DNA of 64,000 nucleotides from Streptomyces sp. NBC_01216 (GTDB taxonomy: Bacteria; Actinomycetota; Actinomycetes; Streptomycetales; Streptomycetaceae): contig NZ_CP108677.1 in assembly GCF_035994945.1 (NCBI RefSeq), forward strand, positions 2,170,001-2,234,000, in the 5' to 3' direction. Numbering within the stretch: the first letter of the stretch is position 1; each line of letters opens with the position of its first letter. Below are positions 18,488 to 26,381 of the stretch, in pieces. Under the pieces are notes generated by a model. That model saw only the letters and a list, made by a program, of their open reading frames with translations, searched no databases and was not told where the DNA came from. Position numbers and translations under genes: made by a program.

Positions 18488-18631
18488 CTACTCGCCGGTC
18501 AGCTCGCCCGTCCAGCAGATGCAGGTGCCGGGCTGGTACTGCTCGAAGGCCGCTGCGCCGAAGTCCTCGATGACCAGGTCCTCGACGACGGGGGCGGTGG
18601 TGGCGGCGGTGGTGGTGACGTTGAGGTTCAT
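18488..18631 (-). CDS. Azole-RiPP precursor peptide
   Basis: 47 residues from ATG 18631, with GGAAGGG eight bases upstream; a longer frame to 18745 lacks a ribosome site. The leader is Thr/Ala- then acid-rich (APVVEDLVIEDFGAAAFEQ) and the C-terminal part is YQPGTCICWTGELTGE. The core (roughly TCICWTGELTGE) has two Cys and three Thr, the residues converted to thiazoles and methyloxazoles, plus one Trp and a repeated TGE. It is directly upstream of the YcaO and SagB genes on the same strand and is followed by no gene before YcaO. The product resembles no TOMM core I can name (not plantazolicin, goadsporin, bottromycin or streptolysin S). The leader/core boundary is unknown. Confidence 0.8.
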   Translation of the reverse strand: MNLNVTTTAATTAPVVEDLVIEDFGAAAFEQYQPGTCICWTGELTGE

Positions 18632-18757
18632 GTGTCGGCCCTTCCGGTGGGGTGCTGACCTGCTGACGGGGAAGAGTCTGCTGGTCGGAGGGGAAGGGCC
18701 GACAGTGCTGGCGTCACCGGGCCGGCATGAACTTCTCATGGTCATCCGGCGAGGACG

Positions 18758-20083
18758 TCACTTCCCCTCCCCGGTGGTCGGTCCGTCCGCCATGCCGGCG
18801 GTCAGGGTGGTGCCGTCGACGGGGTCGACGAGCAGGAAGGACCCGGTGCGCCGGAAGTCGGCGTAGCCGTCCAGGGCGATCGGCTCGGCGGTGCGCAGCA
18901 CGACGCGGCCGATGTCGTTCATGCGGAGCGTGTCGGTGCCCGGTCGCTCCGAGAGGTCCTCCAGGTCGAGCCGCGAGGAGATCTCGGCGACGACGGCCCG
19001 GACGGTGCGGGTGGTGTGCCGGAGCAGCACCTGCCGTCCGGCGAACAGCGGCTGGTCGCCCAGGTGACAGACGGTGGCGGTCAGCCGCCGGACGGCACGG
19101 GGCGCGCCGGCGGCGGGGGCGATGAGGTCGCCGCGGGCGATGTCCAGGTCGTCGGCGAGACGTACGGTCACCGACTGGGGTGCCCAGGCGGTGTCGGTGG
19201 TGGCGCCGTCCAGGGTGTCGATGGCGGCTACGGTGCTGGCCCCGCCGGAGGGCAGGACGGTGATCCGGTCGCCGACCCGCAGTACACCGGAGGTGATCTG
19301 GCCGGCGTAGCCGCGGTAGTCGGGGTGGGCGGCGGTCTGCGGACGGATCACGTACTGGACGGGCAGGCGGGCCGCCTCGGTGCGCGGATCGGCACCGACG
19401 GGGACCGACTCCAGGTGTTCGAGGACGGTGGGTCCGGCGTACCAGTCCATGCGCTCGGAGGGGCGGACGACGTTGTCGCCGGCGAGGGCCGAGATGGGGA
19501 TGGCGGTCACCCGCTCGATGCCGAGTGCGTCCGCACAGGCGGAGAACGCGGCGGCGGTGCGGGCGAACACCTCCTCGGAGCAGTCCACCAGGTCCATCTT
19601 GTTGACGACGAGGGTCACATGACGGATCCGCAGGAGTGCGGCGACGGCAAGGTGGCGGCGGGTTTGTTCGACGACGCCGTTGCGGGCGTCGACGAGGACG
19701 AGGGCGAGGTCGGCGGTGGAGGCGCCGGTGACCATGTTGCGGGTGTACTGCACGTGGCCGGGGGTGTCGGCGAGGATGAAGCGGCGTCGGCTGGTGGCGA
19801 AGTAGCGGTAGGCCACGTCGATGGTGATGCCCTGCTCGCGTTCGGCGCGCAGGCCGTCGGTGAGCAGTGCGAGGTCGGGGGTTTCCTGGCCGCGGGAGCG
19901 GGAGGCGTGTTCGACGGCTTCGAGCTGGTCGGTGAGGACCGATTTGGAGTCGTGGAGCAGGCGGCCGACGAGGGTGGACTTGCCGTCGTCGACGGAGCCG
20001 GCGGTCGCGAGGCGCAGGGTGTCGGCGGCGGTGCGGGGGCCGCTCGCGCGGGGGGCGCCGGTGGGCGCTTCGGTGATGTTCAC
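18758..20083 (-). CDS. cysN: Sulfate adenylyltransferase large subunit (GTPase, CysN)
   Basis: 441 residues from GTG 20083. A translation-factor-like GTPase domain shows G1 AGSVDDGKSTL, G2/G3 DTPGHVQYTRNM and G4 NKMDLVD, followed by EF-Tu-like beta-barrel domains (RPQTAAHPDYRGYAGQITSG). CysN uses GTP to drive CysD formation of adenosine 5'-phosphosulfate from sulfate and ATP. It is encoded two bases after cysD. No sulfite or APS reductase is nearby, and cysC and a sulfotransferase gene are upstream, so this copy probably feeds sulfation rather than cysteine synthesis. Confidence 0.93.
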   Translation of the reverse strand: MNITEAPTGAPRASGPRTAADTLRLATAGSVDDGKSTLVGRLLHDSKSVLTDQLEAVEHASRSRGQETPDLALLTDGLRAEREQGITIDVAYRYFATSRRRFILADTPGHVQYTRNMVTGASTADLALVLVDARNGVVEQTRRHLAVAALLRIRHVTLVVNKMDLVDCSEEVFARTAAAFSACADALGIERVTAIPISALAGDNVVRPSERMDWYAGPTVLEHLESVPVGADPRTEAARLPVQYVIRPQTAAHPDYRGYAGQITSGVLRVGDRITVLPSGGASTVAAIDTLDGATTDTAWAPQSVTVRLADDLDIARGDLIAPAAGAPRAVRRLTATVCHLGDQPLFAGRQVLLRHTTRTVRAVVAEISSRLDLEDLSERPGTDTLRMNDIGRVVLRTAEPIALDGYADFRRTGSFLLVDPVDGTTLTAGMADGPTTGEGK

Positions 20084-20085
20084 GG

Positions 20086-21045
20086 TTAGAAGTACCCTTC
20101 GCGTTTGCGGTCTTCCATCGCGGCCTCGGACATCTTGTCGTCGGCGCGGGTGGCGCCGCGTTCGGTGAGGCGGGAGGCGGCGATCTCGGCGATCACGGCC
20201 TCGACGGTGGTGGCGTCGGAGTCGACGGCGCCGGTGCAGGACATGTCTCCGACGGTGCGGTAGCGCACCAGCCGCTTCTCCACCCGCTCGCCGTCCCTCG
20301 GACCGCCCCACGCTCCGGGGGCCAGCCACATCCCGTCACGGGCGAAGACCTCCCGCTCGTGCGCGAAGTAGATCCGGGGCAGGGCGATGTCCTCGCGCTG
20401 GATGTACTGCCACACGTCCAGCTCGGTCCAGTTCGACAACGGGAACACCCGCACGTGCTCACCCGGCGCGTGCCGCCCGTTGTACAGCTGCCACAGCTCG
20501 GGCCGCTGACGACGCGGGTCCCACTGCGAGAACTCGTCGCGCAGGGAGAACACCCGCTCCTTGGCCCGCGCCTTCTCCTCGTCACGCCGGCCGCCACCGA
20601 ACACCGCGTCGAACCGGTGCTGACGGATCGCCTCCGTCAACGGCACCGTCTGCAACGGGTTACGCGTCCCGTCCGGGCGCTCCCGCAACCGGCCGTCGTC
20701 GATGTAGTCCTGCACGGAGGCGACATACAACCGCAGCCCGTGCGCGGCGACCGTCCGGTCCCGGTACTCCAGCACCTCGGGAAAGTTGTGCCCGGTGTCC
20801 ACATGCAGCAACGTGAACGGCACCGGCGCCGGCGCGAACGCCTTCAACGCCAGATGCAGCATCACGATCGAGTCCTTACCACCGGAGAACAGGATCACCG
20901 GCCGCTCGAACTCACCCGCCACCTCACGGAAGATGTGCACCGCCTCCGACTCGACCGTGTCGAGATGGGAGAGCCCGAAGGCGTCGCCGGTGTGGACGGT
21001 GGGCAGCGACGGGGCTGCGAACGGGGTGACCGTCGTGGCGGTCAT
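20086..21045 (-). CDS. cysD: Sulfate adenylyltransferase small subunit (CysD)
   Basis: 319 residues, the normal family length. The PP-loop ATP-pyrophosphatase motif SGGKDSIVMLHLA is at about residue 54, with FGGGRRDEEKARAKERVFS and the terminal DRKREGYF typical of CysD. With CysN it makes APS in the cytosol. It is transcribed after cysC, in a row with the sulfotransferase gene, consistent with a PAPS-supplying module for natural-product sulfation. Confidence 0.95.
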   Translation of the reverse strand: MTATTVTPFAAPSLPTVHTGDAFGLSHLDTVESEAVHIFREVAGEFERPVILFSGGKDSIVMLHLALKAFAPAPVPFTLLHVDTGHNFPEVLEYRDRTVAAHGLRLYVASVQDYIDDGRLRERPDGTRNPLQTVPLTEAIRQHRFDAVFGGGRRDEEKARAKERVFSLRDEFSQWDPRRQRPELWQLYNGRHAPGEHVRVFPLSNWTELDVWQYIQREDIALPRIYFAHEREVFARDGMWLAPGAWGGPRDGERVEKRLVRYRTVGDMSCTGAVDSDATTVEAVIAEIAASRLTERGATRADDKMSEAAMEDRKREGYF

Positions 21046-21085
21046 GTCGCGCTCCTTTCGTTTGCGGTGGCCGGGTCTGCGTCGC

Positions 21086-21694
21086 TCACAGCAGCCCCCT
21101 GGCGGAGAGCAGGACGAGCAGCTCCTGCGCGGAATCGGTGACGGTCTGGGTATGGGAGCGGACCCTCAGATCGGGATCGCGCGGCTCCTCGTAGGGGTCG
21201 TCGACACCGGTCAGGCCGCTGATCTCGCCGGCGGCCTGGCGGGCGTACAGTCCCTTGACGTCGCGCCGGGCGCACACCGACAGCGGGGCGGCGACATGGA
21301 CCTCCAGGAAGGCGGTGCCGCTGTCGCGGTGCCAGGAGCGGACCAGGTCGCGGGACTCCGCATAGGGCGCGATGACCGGCACCAGGACCGTGATGCCGTT
21401 GCGGGCCAGGACCTGGGCGACCCGGCCGATGCGCTCGACGTTGCGGTGCCGGTCGGCGCGGGTGTATCCGAGGCCGGCCGAGAAGGTCCGGCGCAGTTCG
21501 TCGCCGTCGAGGACCTCCACCCGTCGGCCGCGGGCGCGCAGCAGGTCGGCGGTGGCGTTCGCGAGCGTGGTCTTGCCCGCGCTGGGCAGGCCGGTGAGCC
21601 AGAGGGTCGATCCGGGGTAGCAGGTGCAGTGCGTGGAGGGGGCCGCGAGGTCGTGCGCGGGGGCGGCCGTCAGGACGGTCACATCGAGCTCCAT
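21086..21694 (-). CDS. cysC: Adenylylsulfate kinase (CysC)
   Basis: 202 residues from ATG 21694. Walker A is GLPSAGKTT at about 35-43, and FSAGLGYTRADRHRNVERIG and VKGLYARQAAGEISGLTGVDDPYE are APS-kinase signatures. It phosphorylates APS to PAPS, the sulfate donor for the sulfotransferase encoded four genes upstream. Its start lies inside the end of the upstream kinase/peptidase gene (16-base overlap), so translation is probably coupled. Confidence 0.95.
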   Translation of the reverse strand: MELDVTVLTAAPAHDLAAPSTHCTCYPGSTLWLTGLPSAGKTTLANATADLLRARGRRVEVLDGDELRRTFSAGLGYTRADRHRNVERIGRVAQVLARNGITVLVPVIAPYAESRDLVRSWHRDSGTAFLEVHVAAPLSVCARRDVKGLYARQAAGEISGLTGVDDPYEEPRDPDLRVRSHTQTVTDSAQELLVLLSARGLL

Positions 21695-23535
21695 TCTCGG
21701 ACGGCGGCGGTCAGCAGACGCTGGGCGCGCCGGAACTCGTCCGCGTGCAGGTGTTCGTCGGGGGTGTGGTCGAGCCTGGCGTCGCCGGGGCCGTAGGCGA
21801 CCATGGGCACGCCGCGCCAGGTGGTGGCCAGCGTGTTCATGTCGCTGCTGCCCTTCTTCATGAGGTAGCGGGGTGTCACGCCCTCCTCGGAGAAAGCCCG
21901 TTGGAACGCCTTGACGAGCGGGCTGGTGCGTCGGGTGGTGACCCCGGGGGTGGCCCGCAGGACGTCGGCGCGGACCGGTCCCGAGGCGAGGGCGCGCAGG
22001 GCTGCGACGGTCTCGTCCGGGTCGAGGCCCGGGGGGACGCGGACGTCCACGACGGCCTCGCCGGACTGGGTGTCGCCCTGGTTGAGGGCGCTGACGCCGA
22101 GGACGGCGGTCAGGGCGTCCGGGTGGAGGGCCGCGACGGCGGCCGGGACCTTGGAGAGCACGTCGACCATGCGGTCGCCCGCGGTACGGACGCCTTCGCC
22201 GGCCGTGTGCCCGGTGGGTTCCCGCACGCTGAAGCGGACCTTGACCAGACCGTAGTAGCCGAGGGTGAGGGCCTCCGCGCCGCTGGGCTCGCCGACGACG
22301 ACCGCGTCGGCCGGGTAGGCGTCGCGGACGTGGAAGGCGCCGGCGCCGGTGATCTCCTCCTCCACCGCGCCGACCACGCGCAGTTCCACGCCTTCGGGCG
22401 GGTCGTAGGAGGCCAGGGTCTGGAGGTACGTCACCAGGCTGCCCTTGGCGTCCACCGATCCGCGTCCGGAGAGCACCTCGCCGTCCCAGCGGACCGGCCA
22501 GCGGTGCGGGACGGTGTCCAGGTGGCCGAGCATCAGCAGCCGGCGGGAGCCCGCTCCCTTGGTGGCGACCAGGTTGTTCGCGGCGTCGATCTCGGCCTTG
22601 ACGCCGTGGTCCGCGCACCATTCGGCGAGGAACTCGGCGATCTCCCGCTCGTCCCGGGAGACCGAGGACAGTTCCACGGTGCGGGCCAGCAGATCGAGGT
22701 CGGGGGCCGGGGCGGGTGCCCGCCAGAACCAGGTGGCGCCCGCCGCGGACAGCGTGTGCGGTCCGGTGATCGCGGTGTCCGAGGTGCCCCTCAGGGCGAT
22801 CTCGGCGGCGCGTACCTTCTGCCGCATGCGGCCCTTGGCGTAGCGGCGGCCCTCGCCCTCGGTGAGGTGGCGCAGGCTGCTGGCGGGGTCGGCCGGGTCG
22901 GTGAGCAGTCCGGCGGTGCCGGTGACCAGCCGGAGGTGGTCGGCGTCCAGGGCCAGGGCCGCCTCGGCGGCGAGTACGTCGGCGTCGACGTTGAGCGGGG
23001 TGCCGCCTTCGGCGTCGGCGACCGGCGGGGAGAGGCAGACGACGTCGAAGGTGGACAGCAGGCCGGTGAGCCGGGGGACGTCGACGGAGCTGACCGTGCC
23101 GGCGCGGTGGTCCCGCACGAGCCGGGTCCGGCCGTCCTCCCGGACCCGCAACGGACCGTTGACGGTGGCCTTGACGAGGGCTCCGGTACGGGCGACCGCC
23201 GCGAAGACGGACAGTCCGCGCCTGGTGAGCTCCTCCTCCACCAGGGGCAGGGTGACCTCTTCGTACGCGGCGACGATGTGGCGCATCTCCGACGGGGGGC
23301 AGTAGCGGATCTCGTCGCCGTTGCGGGAGACCAGGGTGCGGATCTCGCGGCCGGTGCGCCGGTAGTGCTCGGCGATGCCGGCCGCTCCCCCGGCGATGAC
23401 GAGCAGCCGCGCGCCGCGCCGGCTGAGTTCGAGCAGTTCGTCGAAGACCTGACTGTGGAGCAGCGTGGCGCTGCCCAGCTTGACCACGTACAGCGCGGCC
23501 TCGCGTGAGCTGGCGACTTCCCCGAGGGCTGGCAT
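21679..23535 (-). CDS. Fusion of carrier-protein-dependent kinase (LysZ-like) and M20 peptidase (LysK-like)
   Basis: 618 residues. Residues 1-265 are an amino-acid kinase of the N-acetylglutamate kinase/LysZ type (VVKLGSATLL, VIAGGAAGIAEHY, GGTPLNVDADVLAAEAA, KGRMRQKVRAAEIAL). Residues about 275-618 are an M20 metallopeptidase with the expected zinc ligands (GHLD 337-340, Asp362 in SVDAKG, Glu392-394 in VEEEITG, C-terminal HTPDEH). In LysW systems the kinase activates the side-chain carboxyl of the carrier-bound glutamate, and LysK cuts the finished amino acid off the carrier. Having both in one chain joins an early and the last step. In known LysW pathways they are separate proteins. The carrier itself is at 27817. 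Both sets of key residues appear intact. Confidence 0.85.
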   Translation of the reverse strand: MPALGEVASSREAALYVVKLGSATLLHSQVFDELLELSRRGARLLVIAGGAAGIAEHYRRTGREIRTLVSRNGDEIRYCPPSEMRHIVAAYEEVTLPLVEEELTRRGLSVFAAVARTGALVKATVNGPLRVREDGRTRLVRDHRAGTVSSVDVPRLTGLLSTFDVVCLSPPVADAEGGTPLNVDADVLAAEAALALDADHLRLVTGTAGLLTDPADPASSLRHLTEGEGRRYAKGRMRQKVRAAEIALRGTSDTAITGPHTLSAAGATWFWRAPAPAPDLDLLARTVELSSVSRDEREIAEFLAEWCADHGVKAEIDAANNLVATKGAGSRRLLMLGHLDTVPHRWPVRWDGEVLSGRGSVDAKGSLVTYLQTLASYDPPEGVELRVVGAVEEEITGAGAFHVRDAYPADAVVVGEPSGAEALTLGYYGLVKVRFSVREPTGHTAGEGVRTAGDRMVDVLSKVPAAVAALHPDALTAVLGVSALNQGDTQSGEAVVDVRVPPGLDPDETVAALRALASGPVRADVLRATPGVTTRRTSPLVKAFQRAFSEEGVTPRYLMKKGSSDMNTLATTWRGVPMVAYGPGDARLDHTPDEHLHADEFRRAQRLLTAAVREWSSM

Positions 23536-23608
23536 GGACGGAACTCCTTCGGCTGGTGACGGTGGGCGGGGTGCGGGCGGGCGGGGGTACGGGCGGGCGC
23601 GGGTGCGG

Positions 23609-24379
23609 TCAGCCGATGCCGCGGGAGTTGCCCCCGTCCGCGACCAGTACGGCTCCGGTGACGAACCCGGCCTGTTCGGCGGCGAGGAAGGCCACCAGGG
23701 CGCCCAGGTCCTCCGCGCGGCCGATCCGGCCGAGCGGGATCCCGGCCGCGACCTCGGCGAGGCGTTCCTCGACCTCGTCCCCGTACTGCACGTCGAGGAT
23801 CGGGGTGCGGTGGAAGCCGGGCGCGAGGACGTTGACGGTCACCCCCGCCGGTCCGAAGGCGTCGACGAGGCCCCGGGCGAAGCCCAGGACGCCGAGCCTG
23901 GCCACCGAGGACAGCCCGCTGCCCGGGTGGGGCCGGCGCACGGACTCGGAGGTGATCATGACGATCCGTCCCCAGCCGGCCTCCCGCAGGTACGGCGCGG
24001 CGGCCAGCGACAGCGACACATGGGGCAGCAGGTTGCCGTTCACCGCCTCGCGGTACTCGGCGACCTCGAAGCTCTCCACGGGGCCGAAGGGCACCCCGCC
24101 GGAGTTGGTGACCAGTACGTGCAGGGCACCGAACTCCTCGGCGGTGTGCCGGACCCAGCCGGCCGCGGCGTCCTCGTCGCACAGGTCGACGACAGTGCTC
24201 AGCACCCGGCCCGGCCCGCAGGCGTCGACCTCCTTGTGGGCGCGGGCCAGCCGCTCGGGGTCACGGCCGCAGAGGGACACGTCGGCGCCCTCGGCCGCCA
24301 GCGCTCGGGCGATCGCGAGACCGATTCCGCTGCTGGACGCGGCCACCATGGCGGCCCGTCCGGCGAGACCGAGATTCAC
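23609..24379 (-). CDS. Short-chain dehydrogenase/reductase with atypical catalytic residues
   Basis: 256 residues, coupled by ATGA to the sulfotransferase gene. The Rossmann fold is evident (GRAAMVAASSSGIGLAIARAL, DL at the acidic position, TNSGG in place of NNAG) and the C-terminus is FVTGAVLVADGGNS. The usual Tyr-X3-Lys is replaced around PHPGSGLSSVARLGVLGFAR, where Ser and Arg stand at the Tyr and Lys positions, although the Ser of SES is kept. Some FabG-like SDR subfamilies share this loss. It may reduce the ketone left after transketolase extension, or it may be non-catalytic. SDRs recur next to the sulfotransferase in amino-group-carrier clusters as far as I recall. Confidence 0.75.
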   Translation of the reverse strand: MNLGLAGRAAMVAASSSGIGLAIARALAAEGADVSLCGRDPERLARAHKEVDACGPGRVLSTVVDLCDEDAAAGWVRHTAEEFGALHVLVTNSGGVPFGPVESFEVAEYREAVNGNLLPHVSLSLAAAPYLREAGWGRIVMITSESVRRPHPGSGLSSVARLGVLGFARGLVDAFGPAGVTVNVLAPGFHRTPILDVQYGDEVEERLAEVAAGIPLGRIGRAEDLGALVAFLAAEQAGFVTGAVLVADGGNSRGIG

Positions 24380-25416
24380 GTGGCCTCACCCCGCGAGGCG
24401 GCTCCGGTGACGGACGGTTCCGGCCGGCCGGCCGGTGTCGGGGTCCGCCGGGCGTCGGGCGCGTGGCCGGACCGGCCCGCCCGGGGCGGGCGGACGGGGG
24501 CGAGCGGGTAGCCGTAGCGGCTCAGCAGCGGGGCCGCCGCCGCCGTGGCCGCGGCGATGTCCGCGCCGGGCAGCGCGGTGCGCCAGCGTTCGTCGGGCCT
24601 GATCCGGGTGACGCCGCGGCGCAGCCGGTCCGGGTTGCCCGTGACGGTGTGGTTGGCGCCGAGCGGGATCCGGCCGTCGGCGTCCACCGGGGACGCGTCG
24701 TCGAGGCCGGCGAAGCGCAGGACCCGGGCCGTCACCTCGCGCGGGCCGCGCGCCAGATCCTCGTGCCGGACCCGCAGATAGCGCGGGCCGGCGGTCCGCC
24801 CGACGAGCTCGGAGGCGAGGTTGAACGCGGTCCAGTAGCCGCTGCTGCGGGCCGGGGACATGGGGTCGATGTAGTCCTTGGCGCTGCGGTAGGACAGGGC
24901 GGTGGCGCGCGGGTCGCGCACGATGTGCAGGACCCGGACGTCCAGGTCCCGCCGGCCGAGGAGGGCGGCGGCCTCCGCCGGGTACTTGGAACCGTCCACG
25001 ATGAGCCGGTCGCCGCCGAGCGCGGCGACCTGCCGGTAGACGGACGCCGAGTGGTCCAGGAGTTCGGTCACACCGGGGGCGGTGGGCCGTTCGCCGCGTG
25101 CCTCGGCGAGTCGCGCCGGGGTGTGCCGGGTACGCAGCAGCGCCTGCTGGAGGACGGCGATCCGGTGCGCGGTGGCCTCGGTCGGGGCTTCGGGCAGCGC
25201 CGCGAGGACCCCGGACCAGAGCGGGCACGCGAGGACGGGCTGTCCGCAGCCGCAGACGGAGTTGGTGCCGGCGCCGAGCACGCCGTTGCGCCACAGGTAG
25301 TACAGCTCTCCGACGTGCCGGACGCCGGGAAGCTCGTTGAGGACGTTGCCGAGCAGGGTGCTGCCGCTGCGCATCCATCCGGTGATGTAGAGGACGCGCG
25401 GGGAGGGGCCTGTCAT
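24376..25416 (-). CDS. PAPS-dependent sulfotransferase with disordered C-terminal tail
   Basis: 346 residues. The 5'-phosphosulfate loop is GWMRSGSTLLGNVL (13-26) and the 3'-phosphate site is VRDPRATALSYRSAK (166-180). Cys55, 57 and 64 in CGCGQPVLACPLW may form a metal site or disulfide. It transfers sulfate from PAPS to a hydroxyl; in vazabitide- and azinomycin-type pathways a sulfated hydroxyl on a carrier-derived amino acid becomes the leaving group for aziridine closure. Here no Vzb10/11 (AziU3/U2)-type ring-closing gene was recognised in the window, so the sulfate may stay. Residues 308-346 are Pro/Arg/Gly/Ser-rich and look disordered, a possible shell-targeting segment given the capsid-like gene 71 bases upstream. 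Confidence 0.85.
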   Translation of the reverse strand: MTGPSPRVLYITGWMRSGSTLLGNVLNELPGVRHVGELYYLWRNGVLGAGTNSVCGCGQPVLACPLWSGVLAALPEAPTEATAHRIAVLQQALLRTRHTPARLAEARGERPTAPGVTELLDHSASVYRQVAALGGDRLIVDGSKYPAEAAALLGRRDLDVRVLHIVRDPRATALSYRSAKDYIDPMSPARSSGYWTAFNLASELVGRTAGPRYLRVRHEDLARGPREVTARVLRFAGLDDASPVDADGRIPLGANHTVTGNPDRLRRGVTRIRPDERWRTALPGADIAAATAAAAPLLSRYGYPLAPVRPPRAGRSGHAPDARRTPTPAGRPEPSVTGAASRGEAT

Positions 25417-25487
25417 GGTGGTGGGGGTCCCTTCTGGGTGCGGCCCGTCGCGGTCGCCCGCGCGGGCGCGTCGGTCGCGGACCGCCG

Positions 25488-26381
25488 TCAGTCGCGGGTC
25501 AGCAGCAGGAAGTGCTGCGGCAGGTGGACGGCGAGACCGATCCGGCTGCTCGCCTCGACGAGGTCGGAGCCGTCAGGGCCCGCTCCGCGGAGCAGCGCCA
25601 GCGAGGCGACGCCCGGGACGAGGAGCGTGACGGCGGCCCGGAAGTCGCCGAGCAGGACCTGGCCGCGCGGGATCATGCGGGTGCGCGAGACGGTGATGCC
25701 CGCGGCGCCCAGCTGCCCGAGGACGCCGGCCCGGACGAGCTCCCAGTAGGTGAAGGGGTGGACGACGATCCCGTCGCAGGAGCCGCCGGTCTCCTCGACC
25801 TCGGCGGCGGCCTCGGTGATGGCCGCGTGGACGTCGTCACCGAGCGTGCCGCGGCGGATCTCGGGCAGGTTCAGCAGGCCGGTGACGGTCTTGTCCGCGC
25901 TGCCGTGCAGCAGCGTCTCGTTCTCCACCACGGACAGCCGGACGAGGACGCGGTAGTCGACGAAGGAGGCGAGGAGCGCCGGCTCGTCGAGGAGTCCGGC
26001 GGGCAGCGGCACCCGCACCGTCAGGTCGGTGAGTTCGGCCTGCTCCAGCCGGGGGGCGAACGCGCCTTCCGGGGTGGCCTGGTAGGAGGTCCCGGCGGCG
26101 GCCAGGCGGGCGGCCGGCGGCTCGTGCACGAAGGTCACCGGCGCGTCGGCGACCGAGGCGGTCTTCAGCAGGTGGCGGACCGCGTAGCGGGGGCGGGTCG
26201 CGAACAGCGGGAAGACGGCCGGGAGATGGGCGCGGAAGGGGACCACGTGGTCCTGGCCCGGTCCCGCGGTGCCCACGGACCAGGCGAACTCCTCCCCCGG
26301 GCTGCGGGTGGCCAGGTCCGGGTCCGCGAGCTGTATCCGGACTCCCTGCTGCACGGCGGAATCGGCGGTGGCTGCCAGCAT
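25488..26381 (-). CDS. HK97-fold shell protein, natural-product (family 3-like) encapsulin
   Basis: 297 residues from ATG 26381 (GGGGAGACATC upstream). It matches the pattern of HK97-type major capsid proteins. There is a variable N-terminal arm and E-loop-like region (1-110), then a spine-helix segment (VRVPLPAGLLDEPALLASFV 122-141; RLSVVENETLLHG 148-160), TGLLNLPEI (167-175), a P-domain helix (DDVHAAITEAAAEV 182-195), and DGIVVHPFTYWELV (203-216). The A-domain end follows: RMIPRGQVLLGDFRAAVTL 235-253, with IGLAVHLPQHFLLL at the C-terminus. No portal, terminase or tail genes are near, so this is not a prophage. It is the first gene of the sulfotransferase/SDR/carrier-kinase run. Encapsulins of this kind inside natural-product clusters with sulfotransferases, SDRs and amino-group carriers have been proposed computationally, as I recall (Andreas and Giessen, 2021). 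The fold call is from motif pattern only. Confidence 0.72.
   Translation of the reverse strand: MLAATADSAVQQGVRIQLADPDLATRSPGEEFAWSVGTAGPGQDHVVPFRAHLPAVFPLFATRPRYAVRHLLKTASVADAPVTFVHEPPAARLAAAGTSYQATPEGAFAPRLEQAELTDLTVRVPLPAGLLDEPALLASFVDYRVLVRLSVVENETLLHGSADKTVTGLLNLPEIRRGTLGDDVHAAITEAAAEVEETGGSCDGIVVHPFTYWELVRAGVLGQLGAAGITVSRTRMIPRGQVLLGDFRAAVTLLVPGVASLALLRGAGPDGSDLVEASSRIGLAVHLPQHFLLLTRD

Noticed and set aside
15683-18658. 991-codon open frame opposite the SagB and YcaO genes
   Set aside because: Antisense shadow spanning two real genes; no recognisable domain.
25488-26381. Prophage remnant as an explanation for the capsid-like protein
   Set aside because: No portal, terminase, protease, tail or integrase gene nearby; the gene shares strand and spacing with the biosynthetic run.
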